DNA of 64,000 bases from Mesorhizobium muleiense. Lineage in GTDB: Bacteria > Pseudomonadota > Alphaproteobacteria > Rhizobiales > Rhizobiaceae. Positions within the stretch are counted from its first letter, which is position 1. The number at the start of each line of letters is the position of its first letter. The stretch is taken from contig NZ_FNEE01000001.1 in assembly GCF_900099905.1 (NCBI RefSeq), positions 731,091 to 795,090 of the forward strand, written 5' to 3'. This document shows positions 18,743 through 27,825 of the stretch, one piece after another. The translations under genes and the position numbers were made by a program. The notes beneath the pieces are model-generated. The model saw nothing but the letters and a program-made list of their open reading frames with translations. It searched no databases and was not told where the DNA came from.

Positions 18743-19330
18743 TTAATTCGGCAGCGGTTTGATGACCTCGTAGCCGACCACGCTTTCGGCGTTGGTGCCC
18801 TCGTCATAGCGCCTGGCCAGAACCGCCTGCAGATCGGGCGCGTAGAGCGCGGTGAATTCATCCTGTGTCTTGCCGGCCTCGTTCTTGATCGTAAGCCTGA
18901 CGGCGAGCACGTTGTATTTGCAGTCGCCCAGGCTGAACGTCTCCTTGCCTTTGACGCTGATCTCGAGCGTCTCGGTGCCCTTGGGCTGTTTGTTTGCAGC
19001 GAGGCGGACGAACACGGTCTTGCTTTTCGCCCCGGCCTTGAGCGGAAACAGCTTTCTGAGATCCGAAAACGGGATCATCGCAAGCTGACCGGTCTCGCTG
19101 TCGCGAAACACCTCGATCAGACCGCCGAACAGAAACTGCGTCTGCGGCGATTGGGATTGGTATTCGTTGGCGACCGACACCATTCCACCCGCCGCCGGTC
19201 GAAACTCGCTGTGGATGCCGGGCCTTTCGAGAATGAAGCCGGCCTTGGCGGCTTTGGCGTCGATGCACTCGGCACCATGAGCGGCGCTCGCCAGGATGGT
19301 AAGTGCCGTGGCGATGGATATAGTCTTCAT
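18743..19330 (-). CDS. Exported hypothetical protein
   Basis: 195 residues from MKTISIATALTILASAAHG, a signal peptide cleaved before AECIDAK. The mature protein is beta-rich, with Cys in AECID and GDCKYN that could form a disulfide. I do not recognise the family. It is likely periplasmic. The start lies 120 bases from the divergent phosphoesterase gene. Confidence 0.7.
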   Translation of the reverse strand: MKTISIATALTILASAAHGAECIDAKAAKAGFILERPGIHSEFRPAAGGMVSVANEYQSQSPQTQFLFGGLIEVFRDSETGQLAMIPFSDLRKLFPLKAGAKSKTVFVRLAANKQPKGTETLEISVKGKETFSLGDCKYNVLAVRLTIKNEAGKTQDEFTALYAPDLQAVLARRYDEGTNAESVVGYEVIKPLPN

Positions 19331-19450
19331 AGCGTTTGCCCGCGCAAGTTGAGTCCTGACCTGAAAGCAATGCCAGACCTGCGGCAGCGTGTCGACATAC
19401 CGTTCGCGGCAACTGGACGAAGAGGCGCCGGCTGTGCTGAATTTCACGCC

Positions 19451-20581
19451 ATGAATCGCATCTCGGCAGGATCACTCTCCCGGCGCCGCTTCCTGACGCA
19501 GGGAGCAGGGCTGGCCGCGGCCGGCGTCCTTGCGCGACCGGCACTCGGACAGACCGGAGAGCGCATTGCGCCTGTCGACGCCACCTTCCTGTTCGTCGCC
19601 GATGTCCATGCCTGCCGCATGGCCAGCGGGCTGAGTCCCAATTGCCAGCAGGAAGGCAAGACCGACGCCGCCTTGCTGCGCAGCGTCGCCGCGTTGAACG
19701 GCATTGGCGAGAAGCACTGGCCGGCCGAAATCAACGGCATCGCCACCGGCCTGCGCTCGGCCGGCAGCCGCATCGGCACGCCGCTCGGCCTCGTCGTCGG
19801 CGGCGACATGACCGACGACGGCGGCGGCCAGGTCATCCAGCCCAGCGAGGGCACGCAGTTGCTCCAGTTCAGCCAGCGTTACCAGCAGGGCATCGGCCCC
19901 GATCGCGTGCATGTGCCGGTCTATGTCGGCCTCGGCAACCACGATCTCGACCAGAACGGCCCGCCAAACCACGTCGACTGGTACCGCCGCGAAATGCGGG
20001 ACTATGTCGAGGTCAGCCATCGTGCCGGCGTGTTCTTCAAGCCGCCGGTGCCGGTGACCAGTTACGATGTCGACACCGACTGCTACTCGTGGGACTGGGG
20101 CGGCCTGCATCTCGTCCAGACGCACCGTTTCGCCGGCGACACCGGCCACGGCGCGGTCTCCGGCCTGCCATGGCTGAAGCAGGATCTGGCGACCTATGCA
20201 GCGGACGGCCGCCCCGTCATCCTGTTCCAGCACTATGGTTGGGATGTTTTCTCGATCGAACGGTGGGATGCCGCCAAAGGGACCTTCGACGATGAAGGCG
20301 CTGGTGCGCCGCACTGGTGGAGCGAGGCGGACCGGCAGGCGCTGCTGGCGGCGCTGAAGGGCTACAACGTCATCGGCATCTTCCATGGCCACCAGCACGA
20401 GACAGCGATGATCTACCGCGGCGATGGGCTCGACCTGTTCAAGCCGAAGGCCGCTTATATGGGCGCCTTCGCGCTTGCGCGGGTGAGCGGCGACAGCATG
20501 GACGTGGCGCTTGGCGAAGCCGTTGGCGACCATGGCGAGATCGCCTTCACCAACGCTTTCTCAAAGAGCCTGAATTTCTAA
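19451..20581 (+). CDS. Tat-exported metallophosphoesterase
   Basis: 376 residues. The N-terminus SRRRFLTQGAGLAAAGVLA is a twin-arginine signal. The calcineurin-like metal motifs follow: FVADVHA near residue 55, GGDMTDDG near 118, GNHD near 160, and HGHQHE near 315. It should act in the periplasm as a phosphatase or phosphodiesterase; substrate unknown. An upstream in-frame reading overlaps the divergent gene and was not used. Confidence 0.87.
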   Translation: MNRISAGSLSRRRFLTQGAGLAAAGVLARPALGQTGERIAPVDATFLFVADVHACRMASGLSPNCQQEGKTDAALLRSVAALNGIGEKHWPAEINGIATGLRSAGSRIGTPLGLVVGGDMTDDGGGQVIQPSEGTQLLQFSQRYQQGIGPDRVHVPVYVGLGNHDLDQNGPPNHVDWYRREMRDYVEVSHRAGVFFKPPVPVTSYDVDTDCYSWDWGGLHLVQTHRFAGDTGHGAVSGLPWLKQDLATYAADGRPVILFQHYGWDVFSIERWDAAKGTFDDEGAGAPHWWSEADRQALLAALKGYNVIGIFHGHQHETAMIYRGDGLDLFKPKAAYMGAFALARVSGDSMDVALGEAVGDHGEIAFTNAFSKSLNF

Positions 20582-20650
20582 CGGCAACTGAAGCAGACAG
20601 CGGACCGCTAAACCGCTTTCCTCATCGCTATCGAAACAGCAGCGCAGGGG

Positions 20651-20830
20651 TCAGATCACCTTCCTGAACTTGTCCTTGATGTCGCCATAGGCCTTCTGCA
20701 TTTTGCCGGCGATCTTGTCGGCCACGCCTTCAGCTTGGACGCGCCTGTTGCCGGTGGCCTTGCCGGCGGCTTTCTTCACCGAGCCCTTGAGCTGCTTGGC
20801 TAGGCCCGCAATCTGACTCTTGTTCACCAT
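20651..20830 (-). CDS. CsbD family stress protein
   Basis: 59 residues from MVNKSQIAGLAKQLKGSVK, rich in Lys and Ala, helical, with the CsbD pattern GLAKQLKGSVKKAAGKATGN. CsbD-like proteins are abundant general stress proteins of unknown mechanism. A canonical alphaproteobacterial stress promoter lies just upstream. Confidence 0.88.
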   Translation of the reverse strand: MVNKSQIAGLAKQLKGSVKKAAGKATGNRRVQAEGVADKIAGKMQKAYGDIKDKFRKVI

Positions 20831-20865
20831 GGCCGCATCTCCCGGAATCAATCTGCTGTTTGGGA

Positions 20866-20890
20866 AACGGATGGCTGAGTTTTCGGTTCC
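20866..20890 (-). promoter_or_regulatory. Putative EcfG general stress promoter
   Basis: On the minus strand GGAAC, 16 bases, CGTT, which is exactly the consensus used by the EcfG (PhyR-NepR) general stress sigma factor of Rhizobiales. It lies 36 bases before the csbD start. The match to the known consensus is direct; control by EcfG is inferred. Confidence 0.7.
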
Positions 20891-21402
20891 GGAGCCCTGC
20901 CTCGTCGGTCAATCAACTGGCCACGGCCTTTGGCCCTGACCGCCATGGCGATTGCTACTCGGCATAAAAGAACGCCCCTCGCGCGTTTTATTGCACGGGA
21001 GGCGTCCTTTGTGTCAGCCTTTCCTGAGATTGCTCTCATGAACTGCTGGCGATATTTACAATGCACGGATGCCAAGATGGTTCCCGGCATGGCGCGATTT
21101 TTTTTTACATTTTTAACAGCTGGCGCTGGGCCCGGTTTTCGGCGTCAGATCCGCCGTCGAATTGCCTGCGCAGCCAGCGTGCCGCCATCGGCCCGCCGAC
21201 GACGAAAGTAGACGGCGAAAGCAAAAAATTGACACGGCGCCAAAAGAAGTCTAAAAGCAATTCGTCGATATTTGTTTGACCGACTTTTGTTATCCGCGTG
21301 TCCAGGCGCGCCTTTGACGAACTTCCCCCATCAAAATCGAGACAAACGCTGTTGTGCATTCGCATGACGGTGAACGAATATTTGCCACGGAAAGGGTTCG
21401 TT
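20891..21402 (+). other. Intergenic region and probable long cold-shock leader
   Basis: About 510 bases with no gene recognised. It is AT-richer than its surroundings near 21050-21290 and ends in the ribosome site of the cold-shock gene. Cold-shock genes commonly have long structured 5' leaders, so much of this may be leader (inference). An imperfect stem, ACGCCCCTC paired with GGGAGGCGT, lies near 20973-21005. Confidence 0.45.
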
Positions 21403-21612
21403 ATGAGCACAGGCACAGTTAAATGGTTCAATGCCACCAAGGGTTTCGGTTTTATTCAGCCTGACGACGGCTCGGCCGACGTTTTTGTCCACATCTCGGC
21501 AGTAGAGCGCGCCGGAATGCGCGACATCGTCGAGGGCCAGAAGCTCGGCTACGAGATGGTCCGCGACAACAAGTCGGGCAAGATGTCCGCCGATCAGTTG
21601 AAGGCGGCCTAA
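21403..21612 (+). CDS. cspA: Cold-shock domain protein
   Basis: 69 residues starting [22 protein letters not shown]1 (KGFGFIQ) and RNP2 (VFVHIS) motifs are intact. It is a single-strand nucleic-acid binding chaperone of the CspA family. Rhizobia carry several copies; which one this is cannot be told, so the symbol is generic. Confidence 0.92.
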   Translation: MSTGTVKWFNATKGFGFIQPDDGSADVFVHISAVERAGMRDIVEGQKLGYEMVRDNKSGKMSADQLKAA

Positions 21613-21675
21613 AACGGAATTCAGCCTCGCCGGTGACCACGGATGTACTGGCACCGGTGAACGGCAAATTCCAGC

Positions 21676-21765
21676 GCATGACCCCGGAAACATCGGTTTC
21701 CGGAAAGGATCATGCGCAGAATGAGCAAGTGCACGCGCGTTCAACCGGACGCGCGGCGCTCCAGC
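21676..21765. repeat. Composite palindromic repeat P1-P3
   Basis: P1 at 21676-21725 (GCATGACCCCGGAAA ... GGATCATGC) is followed by a degenerate P3 near 21736-21765 (GCGCGTTCAACCGGACGCGC). It is the main content of the 347-base gap between the cold-shock gene and the next small gene. Confidence 0.65.
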
Positions 21766-21959
21766 GGAGGTCAGGCAATGCCTGGCCTTTTGCGTTTCGG
21801 GCGCCGCAAAAGTTCGAAAAGAGCACCGCGCGTTCGCTTGAACGTGCTAAGGATGCTCCAGCAATTTGAAATCGACTGCCGTATTGCTTTGTGCGTGGTC
21901 CTGGTCGAAAGACCGGTCTCGCCATTTTCGGCATTACGCTCCGAACCGGGAGAAAGACC

Positions 21960-22187
21960 TTGACCGCCACTTCGAAGAAATCCCGCGACCACGCCGAATC
22001 CATCTTCAGCAAGACCCAGACCCAGTCCATGTCGCTCAACCGCATTATTTCCGAGCAGGATGCTGTCAGCCAGGCCCGGGAAGCCAAGACCGCGCGGCTG
22101 CGCGAACTGCGCCTGGAAAAGGAAGCTGACGAGCTGGCTGCAGCCGCCTCGCTCGCTGCCTCGCCGAAGCGCGCAGGCAAACGCTGA
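21960..22187 (+). CDS. Small conserved-looking hypothetical protein
   Basis: 75 residues from a TTG start with GGGAGAAAG before it. The protein (LTATSKKSRDHAESIFSK...) is charged and probably helical, with a coiled-coil-like AREAKTARLRELRLEKEADE near residue 40. Family not recognised. Its stop overlaps the next start, so the two are translationally coupled. Confidence 0.65.
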   Translation: MTATSKKSRDHAESIFSKTQTQSMSLNRIISEQDAVSQAREAKTARLRELRLEKEADELAAAASLAASPKRAGKR

Positions 22188-22594
22188 TGGCCACCAAACG
22201 CGTCCCGCAAGAGGCGATCGCCGCCGATTCGACCATCGCCGATGTCGTGGGAGCCCTCGACAAGCCGGTCGAGTATGTCCGGCGCGTGCTCGAAAAGCTC
22301 GAGCGGTGCAAGCGCGCCCATGGCGATGCCCAGGTCAGGCTCGGCGTGCGTGGCCGCTCCGAATGCCCGAACTATCTGATCGAGTATGTCCGTGAAAATG
22401 CCAAGACCCATGAGCGCGTCACCCATCAGGATGCCGCCTATAGCGGCAGCACGCATCGCGAACTGGCACCCCGGCACATCGAGGAGGCCAGGAACTGGTC
22501 GCCCGAGGAAATGAACATCACGGCGGTCTCGGCGCTGATCGGCCGGCTTCGCAACCCGAATGCGCCTTCATCGCGTTTCTCCGACGAGGATTGA
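22187..22594 (+). CDS. Hypothetical protein coupled to upstream small gene
   Basis: 135 residues, helical N-terminal half (STIADVVGALDKPVEYVRRVLEKL), no membrane segment, no motif I can name. The start ATG overlaps the preceding TGA. It and its two small neighbours form a tight run that probably acts together; the job is unknown. Confidence 0.65.
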   Translation: MATKRVPQEAIAADSTIADVVGALDKPVEYVRRVLEKLERCKRAHGDAQVRLGVRGRSECPNYLIEYVRENAKTHERVTHQDAAYSGSTHRELAPRHIEEARNWSPEEMNITAVSALIGRLRNPNAPSSRFSDED

Positions 22595-22595
22595 T

Positions 22596-22763
22596 ATGGC
22601 CATAAAATTTTCCGCCAAGGATCAGCCGGCAGCAGCCGCTGCCACCGCAAAGCTGGCCAAGCCGGCCGCCGCGCCGAAAGCCGATGTCGCCACCGAGGCA
22701 GCGACCGACCTGTTCAAGTCGCCGGCGGACGTGGCGTCGCGCAAGACCAGGAAGAAAAAATAG
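22596..22763 (+). CDS. Small Ala/Lys-rich hypothetical protein
   Basis: 55 residues, starting MAIKFSAKDQPAAAAATAK, with a low-complexity Ala/Lys/Pro body and a basic tail RKTRKKK. It may bind nucleic acid by charge alone; no family is recognised. It directly follows the 135-residue gene. Confidence 0.6.
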   Translation: MAIKFSAKDQPAAAAATAKLAKPAAAPKADVATEAATDLFKSPADVASRKTRKKK

Positions 22764-22768
22764 CGCCC

Positions 22769-23152
22769 TTGCCGAGCAACGCCGGAATGAATTCTGTTGC
22801 GTCAGGGCTGCTCGCCCTGGCGAGCGCCGGAGACTTTTCGTCACTGGAGGAGCGCGCCGCCCCTCTCTTCGACTGCCAGAGCTGTGGCGCCTGCTGTTCC
22901 TATTCGGCCGAATGGCCGCGCTTCTCGACCGAAGATGACGCGCAGCTCGACCGGATCCCGCAAGACTATGTGGCTGCCGACGAAGCCGGCATGCGCTGTG
23001 ACGGCGTGCGCTGCTCGGCACTTTCCGGCGAGGTTGGCAAGTCGACCATTTGCGGCATCTACGAGGTCCGGCCGGACGTCTGCCGCGCCTGCATGCCCGG
23101 TGGCGACGACTGCCTGATGGCGCGCAAGGCACATGGTCTGCCGGCGCCCTGA
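22769..23152 (+). CDS. YkgJ-type cysteine cluster protein
   Basis: About 127 residues with the CxxCGACC motif (FDCQSCGACCSYS near residue 38) and further Cys at GMRCDGVRC, CGIYEVRPDVCRAC and DDC. These match the YkgJ/UPF0153 zinc- or iron-chelating cysteine cluster family. The start is uncertain: TTG at 22769 or ATG at 22787. It closes a run of small genes. Confidence 0.82.
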   Translation: MPSNAGMNSVASGLLALASAGDFSSLEERAAPLFDCQSCGACCSYSAEWPRFSTEDDAQLDRIPQDYVAADEAGMRCDGVRCSALSGEVGKSTICGIYEVRPDVCRACMPGGDDCLMARKAHGLPAP

Positions 23153-23292
23153 TAACGGGCCTCGATAGGTCTCAGTTTGAATTTCCATCTCGGGTGGGAA
23201 GCGGCCATTCCTGTCGCTGGGCTGTGGAATTCCAGCGCTCTGCGGCCAGGCCATCGGATGCGTCGAGTAGAGACGGGCGGCTCAGTCGTTCC

Positions 23293-24618
23293 TCACTGAG
23301 TCAGCGTGTTTTTGTAGATCAGGCCGTCCTTCATGATGATTTTGAAGTTGTTGGCAGGATCGGCCACCAGGTCGAGGTTCTCCAGCGGATTGCCTTCGAC
23401 GAGCAGGAGGTCGGCGAGCGCGCCCTCTTCGATCACGCCGAGCTTTCCCGGATAGGGATTGCGAAGGCCCGACAGCGCGAGCAGCTCGGCATTGGTCCCG
23501 GTCGCCATGACGAGCGCTTCGGCAGGCGTGTACCAACGCACAAGCGACGCCAGGATTGCTCCCTGCTGCTTCGCCAGCGCGCGGGAGAACAGGACATCGG
23601 TGCCCCATGCCGTCTTGATCTTGTATTTCTTCGCGAGTTGGTAGGTCCTGCCGATGCCCGGCCACACCTCATCGGCCTTGGCTCGCTCGACCGAACCCTC
23701 TCGGAGGCCTGTCCTCATCAATTCGGGAAGCGGCTGCAAGCTCAGCCAAACGTCCTTTTCGGCGATCAGCTTGGCGGTTGCCTCGTCCATGAGGAAGCCG
23801 TGTTCGATGCACTTGACGCCAGCCGCGACAGCCTTCCGGATCGCATCCGAGGTGAAGGCGTGCGCGGCGACGTAGGTGCCCCAATTCTCGGCAATTTCAA
23901 CGGCGGCCCGCAGTTCGGGCTCGGTGAAGGTGGTGACGTCGAGCGGGCTGTGGGGCGACGACACTCCACCGCCCGCTGTCAGCTTCAGCAGCGCGGCCCC
24001 CTGCATGAATTGCTCGCGGGCACGCAAACGCACCTCGTCGGGACTGTCCACGACTATGCTGCCGCCGTTCCTCTCCATGGGGGTGAACAAGCCGCCGATC
24101 GTCCGGGGCAAGTCGCTGAGCTGGCGGAAATCCCCATGCCCGCTGGTCACGGTGATCATGGCTCCGGACGGATAGATGCGCGGTCCCGCGACGATGCCTT
24201 GATCTATCGCGCGCTTGAGGCCGAACACCGGCCCGCCCACGTCGCGAACGGTGGTGAAGCCGCGCATCAGCGTATCCGTCGCCTCGTCGCCGGCCGCAAG
24301 ATTGGCGAAGCCGATGTCGCCCATCGCCTCTGCCGGGGTGGATGCAATCAGCATTGCGTGCCAATGCGCATCGATCAGCCCCGGCATCAGCGTTCGCCCG
24401 TTGCCGGCGATGCGCTGCACACCCTCGGCCGCGATGGGACTTGTCGAAATCCGCGCGATCAGGTTGCCCTGCACCAGCACACTCGACGGAGCCGAAAGTG
24501 CGGCGCCCTTCCCGTCGAATATACGGACGTTTTCGAAAAGCACGTCATCGGCGCTCGCGCTGGCGCAAAGTCCAAGCAGGAGAGCCGCCGCAAGCATTTG
24601 TCTGCCAGAGCGAAGCAT
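23293..24618 (-). CDS. Exported amidohydrolase (imidazolonepropionase-like)
   Basis: 441 residues from MLRSGRQMLAAALLLGLC, a signal peptide ending near ASADDV. It is a metal-dependent hydrolase: HxH in GLIDAHWHAM near residue 75, later His in AHAF and IEHGF, and the metal Asp in WGTDVLF near 345. Related proteins include Xaa-Pro and other peptidase-like amidohydrolases; the substrate is unknown. A longer start to 24726 adds 36 residues without a clear ribosome site. Confidence 0.85.
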   Translation of the reverse strand: MLRSGRQMLAAALLLGLCASASADDVLFENVRIFDGKGAALSAPSSVLVQGNLIARISTSPIAAEGVQRIAGNGRTLMPGLIDAHWHAMLIASTPAEAMGDIGFANLAAGDEATDTLMRGFTTVRDVGGPVFGLKRAIDQGIVAGPRIYPSGAMITVTSGHGDFRQLSDLPRTIGGLFTPMERNGGSIVVDSPDEVRLRAREQFMQGAALLKLTAGGGVSSPHSPLDVTTFTEPELRAAVEIAENWGTYVAAHAFTSDAIRKAVAAGVKCIEHGFLMDEATAKLIAEKDVWLSLQPLPELMRTGLREGSVERAKADEVWPGIGRTYQLAKKYKIKTAWGTDVLFSRALAKQQGAILASLVRWYTPAEALVMATGTNAELLALSGLRNPYPGKLGVIEEGALADLLLVEGNPLENLDLVADPANNFKIIMKDGLIYKNTLTQ

Positions 24619-25089
24619 CGTGAAAACCGGGCGCGCAACAAAGAACAACACAGCGGCGCAGGACAGGGCATGCGCCGCAACCTTGCCTTTCGTCAGCTCC
24701 TGCGATCCAGAGGATTTGTGACACATGACGATTATCCCGCTTCAGGAGAGGTGGTCACGGCGCAAGGACAAGTTTGTAGCTTACACGGCATCGGGTCAAG
24801 AAGTGTTCCGGACTGGCACCGGACTGGCCTCGTTCGCAGTGAAGGTGGTGTCCAAAGTCAGGCCAATGCGATGACGGCAGGGCCAGCAGTGCAAGGTTTG
24901 CCTTAGGAAACGAGCTGACGATTCTGACGAAACGTCGCCTACGGGAGTTGGTTTTAAAATCCCGCCGAGGGATACCGCCTTGGGTCGTGACCCGAAATTC
25001 GAAATGAGGCACTAACGGTCTTCGGGCTGGCTTGTGCCCGCGCGTTTCGCTGGCTACCTTGCCGGCGGCAGGTCACCGGAGGACGCATC
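24619..25089. other. Divergent intergenic region
   Basis: 471 bases between the amidohydrolase gene and the lysE-like gene. No protein, repeat or RNA gene was recognised. Promoters for the two divergent genes should lie here. Confidence 0.5.
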
Positions 25090-25701
25090 GTGAGCATCGA
25101 ATTCTTGTTGACGTCGCTGATCGTCGTGGCTTCGCCCGGCACCGGCGTTCTCTATACGCTGAGCGCCGGACTTTCGCGTGGCGCGCGCGCCAGCATCATC
25201 GCGGCTGTTGGTTGCACGCTCGGCATCATTCCGCACATGGCGGCCGCCATCACCGGTCTGGCGGCGCTGCTGCACACCAGCGCGCTCGCCTTCGAGACGC
25301 TGAAATATCTGGGCGTCGCCTATCTGCTCTACATGGCGTGGAACACGCTGAAGGAGAGCGGCAGCTTGAACCTCGGGCAGGATGTCGCGCCGCGCACGAC
25401 CGGCAAGGTGATCACCTCAGGCATCCTCATCAACATCCTCAACCCGAAGCTGTCGATTTTCTTCTTCGCCTTCCTGCCGCAGTTCGTCAGCACCACCGAA
25501 CCGCACGCGCTGTCGAAGATGCTGGAGCTCAGCTCCGTCTTCATGCTTTTGACCTTCATCGTCTTTGTCGGCTACGGCATCTTCGCCGCCTCGATCCGCA
25601 GCCATGTCGTGTCGCGGCCGATGGTGCTCACCTGGATGCGCCGCACCTTCGCCGGCGCCTTCGTCGCGCTCGGCGCAAAACTGGCGCTGACCGAGCGGTA
25701 G
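25090..25701 (+). CDS. LysE family amino-acid exporter
   Basis: 203 residues from a GTG start, with six hydrophobic segments and the LysE/RhtB pattern VVASPGTGVLYTLSAGLSRG near residue 15 and LKYLGVAYLLYMAW near 75. It should export a small amino acid or related metabolite across the inner membrane. The exact substrate cannot be read from sequence. Confidence 0.88.
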   Translation: MSIEFLLTSLIVVASPGTGVLYTLSAGLSRGARASIIAAVGCTLGIIPHMAAAITGLAALLHTSALAFETLKYLGVAYLLYMAWNTLKESGSLNLGQDVAPRTTGKVITSGILINILNPKLSIFFFAFLPQFVSTTEPHALSKMLELSSVFMLLTFIVFVGYGIFAASIRSHVVSRPMVLTWMRRTFAGAFVALGAKLALTER

Positions 25702-25713
25702 CGCCTGTTGGCG

Positions 25714-26100
25714 CTAGCCCTTGACGTATCCCATCGCTTCGACGATCAGCCCGTCCGCTACGCGCATCAGATTGACGCCACGGATGGAGTTGCCGTCGGC
25801 CGGCCAATAACGCCAGCGGATTGTCGCCCGTTCACCGGCGACGAACGTCTCCTCGATGTCAAAACAGGTGCCGGGTTCGCTGGCGATCGCCGACCACAGC
25901 CGCACGCATGCCTCCCGGCCGGCATGGCGGGCGCCATCCGGCGCCGGCACGGTGTTTTCGATGACGCAGTCCTCGGCCACCAGGCCCGGGAGTGCCGACG
26001 GATCATGAAGCTGGAACACGTCGTTGAAGCGCCGCATGATCTCGACCGTCTGTCTGGATTGGTCGTCGGGATGGACGACAATGATGCTATCCCGTTCCAT
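25714..26100 (-). CDS. NTF2/SnoaL-like protein
   Basis: 128 residues from ATG at 26100, preceded by AGGAGG. The pattern (EIMRRFNDVFQLHDPSALPGLVAEDCVIENT, shortened here to the core FNDVFQLHDPSALPGLV) and the short conical fold length fit the NTF2/SnoaL family of ketosteroid-isomerase-like proteins. It is directly downstream of the OsmC gene and probably shares its transcript. Reaction unknown. Confidence 0.78.
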   Translation of the reverse strand: MERDSIIVVHPDDQSRQTVEIMRRFNDVFQLHDPSALPGLVAEDCVIENTVPAPDGARHAGREACVRLWSAIASEPGTCFDIEETFVAGERATIRWRYWPADGNSIRGVNLMRVADGLIVEAMGYVKG

Positions 26101-26117
26101 CTCGGTACCTCCTGATT

Positions 26118-26567
26118 TCATTTTTCCGCAGCGGCGGCCGTGACGAGGTCGGCCTTGAGCCTGATATCCGCTACGCCCGCCAAAGCCCGGGAGACGAGGC
26201 ATGTTGCTTTCGCCGATTGGGCAAGGCGCTGGAATTCCTCGGGCGCCAGGCCCGGGATTTCGGCTTCCGTTTCAAGGTCGATGCGGGTGAGCGTCGGTCC
26301 TGCCGTGCTCGTGCCGAGATGCACCTTGGCGACGGTGTGAATCCGTACGGGGACATGGCCGCCGCTGCCCAGTATGGCGCTCAGCGCCATTGAAAAGCAG
26401 CCGGCATGCGCCGCCGCAATCAGTTCCTCGGGATTGGTGCCGGGACCGTTTTCGAAGCGCGATGGGAAGGAATAGGCGCCTTCGAAGACGCCGCTGCCGA
26501 GCCGCAGCCGGCCCGAGCCTTCTTTCAACGAACCCTGCCATTGGGCCTCTGCTTCACGAATGGTCAT
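26118..26567 (-). CDS. OsmC family peroxiredoxin
   Basis: 149 residues. The two catalytic Cys are in HAGCFSMAL near residue 57 and ATCLVSRAL near 121, as in OsmC-type organic hydroperoxide reductases. It should reduce organic or fatty-acid peroxides. A TetR gene is divergent from it with candidate operator repeats between. Confidence 0.88.
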   Translation of the reverse strand: MTIREAEAQWQGSLKEGSGRLRLGSGVFEGAYSFPSRFENGPGTNPEELIAAAHAGCFSMALSAILGSGGHVPVRIHTVAKVHLGTSTAGPTLTRIDLETEAEIPGLAPEEFQRLAQSAKATCLVSRALAGVADIRLKADLVTAAAAEK

Positions 26568-26603
26568 TTTGTCGTTCTCCTCTTCGATGGAATGGTGCTG
26601 AAT

Positions 26604-26636
26604 ATATAGACTGATCTACATATTATATAGACCGAT
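26604..26636. promoter_or_regulatory. Candidate TetR operator repeats
   Basis: ATATAGAC-T-GAT at 26604-26615 and ATATAGAC-C-GAT at 26625-26636, 21 bases apart, in the 118-base gap between divergent osmC-like and TetR genes. The first also reads as an inverted TAGA-CTGA-TCTA. Two helical turns of spacing suits a TetR dimer pair. Confidence 0.55.
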
Positions 26637-26685
26637 TGTCATATTCGGCGCAAGCCTATAGTGCTCACTCCTGACAGAGGTTGAC

Positions 26686-27285
26686 ATGGCGAACGACACC
26701 CGCATCCGCATCATCGAGGCGACGGCGCTGCTGCTGAGGCAGCGCGGCTATCACGGCACCTCGCTCAACGACCTCTTGAGCGCCTCCGGTGCGCCAAGAG
26801 GATCGCTCTACTTTCATTTTCCGGGCGGCAAGGACCAATTGGTCATCGAGGTGACGCGCGACAGCGTGGACAAGGTGTCTCGATGGCTTGGCGAAGAGCT
26901 GGCCGCCGAAAAAGATCCGGCGGTGGCTGTCCACCACATCTACCAGTCGGTCGCACGCATGCTGGAGGACAACCAGTTCACGCTTGGCTGTCCGATCGCA
27001 CCGGTGGTGCTGGACTCGCCGGCCGACGTGCCGGAACTGGCCGAACTGTGCCGGTCGGCTTTCGAGCAATGGGTAGGCCTGCTGCAGGCGGCCTTCGTCA
27101 GGGCCGGGGTGTCCGAGCGCCGCGCCCGCGCCCTGGCGCTGCTTGTCGAATCATCGCTGGAGGGGCTGATGGTGATCGCGCGCGCCAGCCGCGACCGCGC
27201 CCCGGTGCTGGCGGTAGCCGATGAAGTCGCCGCGCTGATAGAGGGTGCATTGCCGGCCAAAGAGGTCGCTGTAACGGCGAGCTGA
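26686..27285 (+). CDS. TetR/AcrR family transcriptional regulator
   Basis: 199 residues with an N-terminal TetR helix-turn-helix: LLLRQRGYHGTSLNDLLSA, then GAPRGSLYFHFPGGKDQL (residues about 12-60). The C-terminal domain includes FTLGCPIAPVVLDS. It is likely to control the divergent OsmC-NTF2 pair and itself. Confidence 0.9.
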   Translation: MANDTRIRIIEATALLLRQRGYHGTSLNDLLSASGAPRGSLYFHFPGGKDQLVIEVTRDSVDKVSRWLGEELAAEKDPAVAVHHIYQSVARMLEDNQFTLGCPIAPVVLDSPADVPELAELCRSAFEQWVGLLQAAFVRAGVSERRARALALLVESSLEGLMVIARASRDRAPVLAVADEVAALIEGALPAKEVAVTAS

Positions 27286-27341
27286 TACTGCTTGTTTTGA
27301 GCTTGAAAGGCTCGGCCCTGGCCAGCCCCTCGTCTGCACGA

Positions 27342-27743
27342 CTAGTCAACAATCTCTTTGCGTGCGGCCGAAGCAAGGAAGGCGGAGCGGGTTTGTCCCC
27401 GTTCACGCGCCGTGGCATCGATAGCTTCAAGCAGGCCAAGATCGAAGGATACGTTGATACGCGTTGTGGAACCACGGTCACGGATCAGCGGAACGACCGT
27501 CGTCATAGCGCCTTCGCGTTCCTCCGCAAGTTCTGGATCATTTGCAATCGCATCGAAATCGCGAGCGGAAAGCACCGGATCGCCGTCGGCCTCCAGCATT
27601 CGCACATGACCGGAAAGCGCCTCGACAGAGTTGCGCACAGCCTCGTCTATCGTGTCGCCAGCCGAAATGCAGCCGGGCATATCGGGAAAGTCGACGCCAT
27701 AGACGCTATCAGGATCTTTGCGAATAAAAGCGATGTAGCGCAT
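27342..27743 (-). CDS. HicB-like antitoxin (no HicA seen)
   Basis: 133 residues. The partially degraded RNase H-like HicB fold is seen at the N-terminus (MRYIAFIRKDPDSVYGVDFPD, shortened: core YGVDFPDMPGC), and the C-terminal ribbon-helix-helix DNA-binding region is seen as INVSFDLGLLEAID. HicB normally binds and neutralises HicA and represses the operon. No HicA-like gene is beside it; the space upstream holds a palindromic repeat. Confidence 0.8.
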   Translation of the reverse strand: MRYIAFIRKDPDSVYGVDFPDMPGCISAGDTIDEAVRNSVEALSGHVRMLEADGDPVLSARDFDAIANDPELAEEREGAMTTVVPLIRDRGSTTRINVSFDLGLLEAIDATARERGQTRSAFLASAARKEIVD

Positions 27744-27825
27744 CTTCTTATCTTGCTTTGTTGAGCAGCCATTGTGCAACCAGCAAATCGCCAGCGCTGA
27801 AGATTAGCCGAAACGACGTTGCCTT

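Noticed and set aside
24755..25012. A possible 85-residue minus-strand gene between the amidohydrolase and LysE genes.
   Set aside because: No family features, no ribosome site, basic low-complexity composition.
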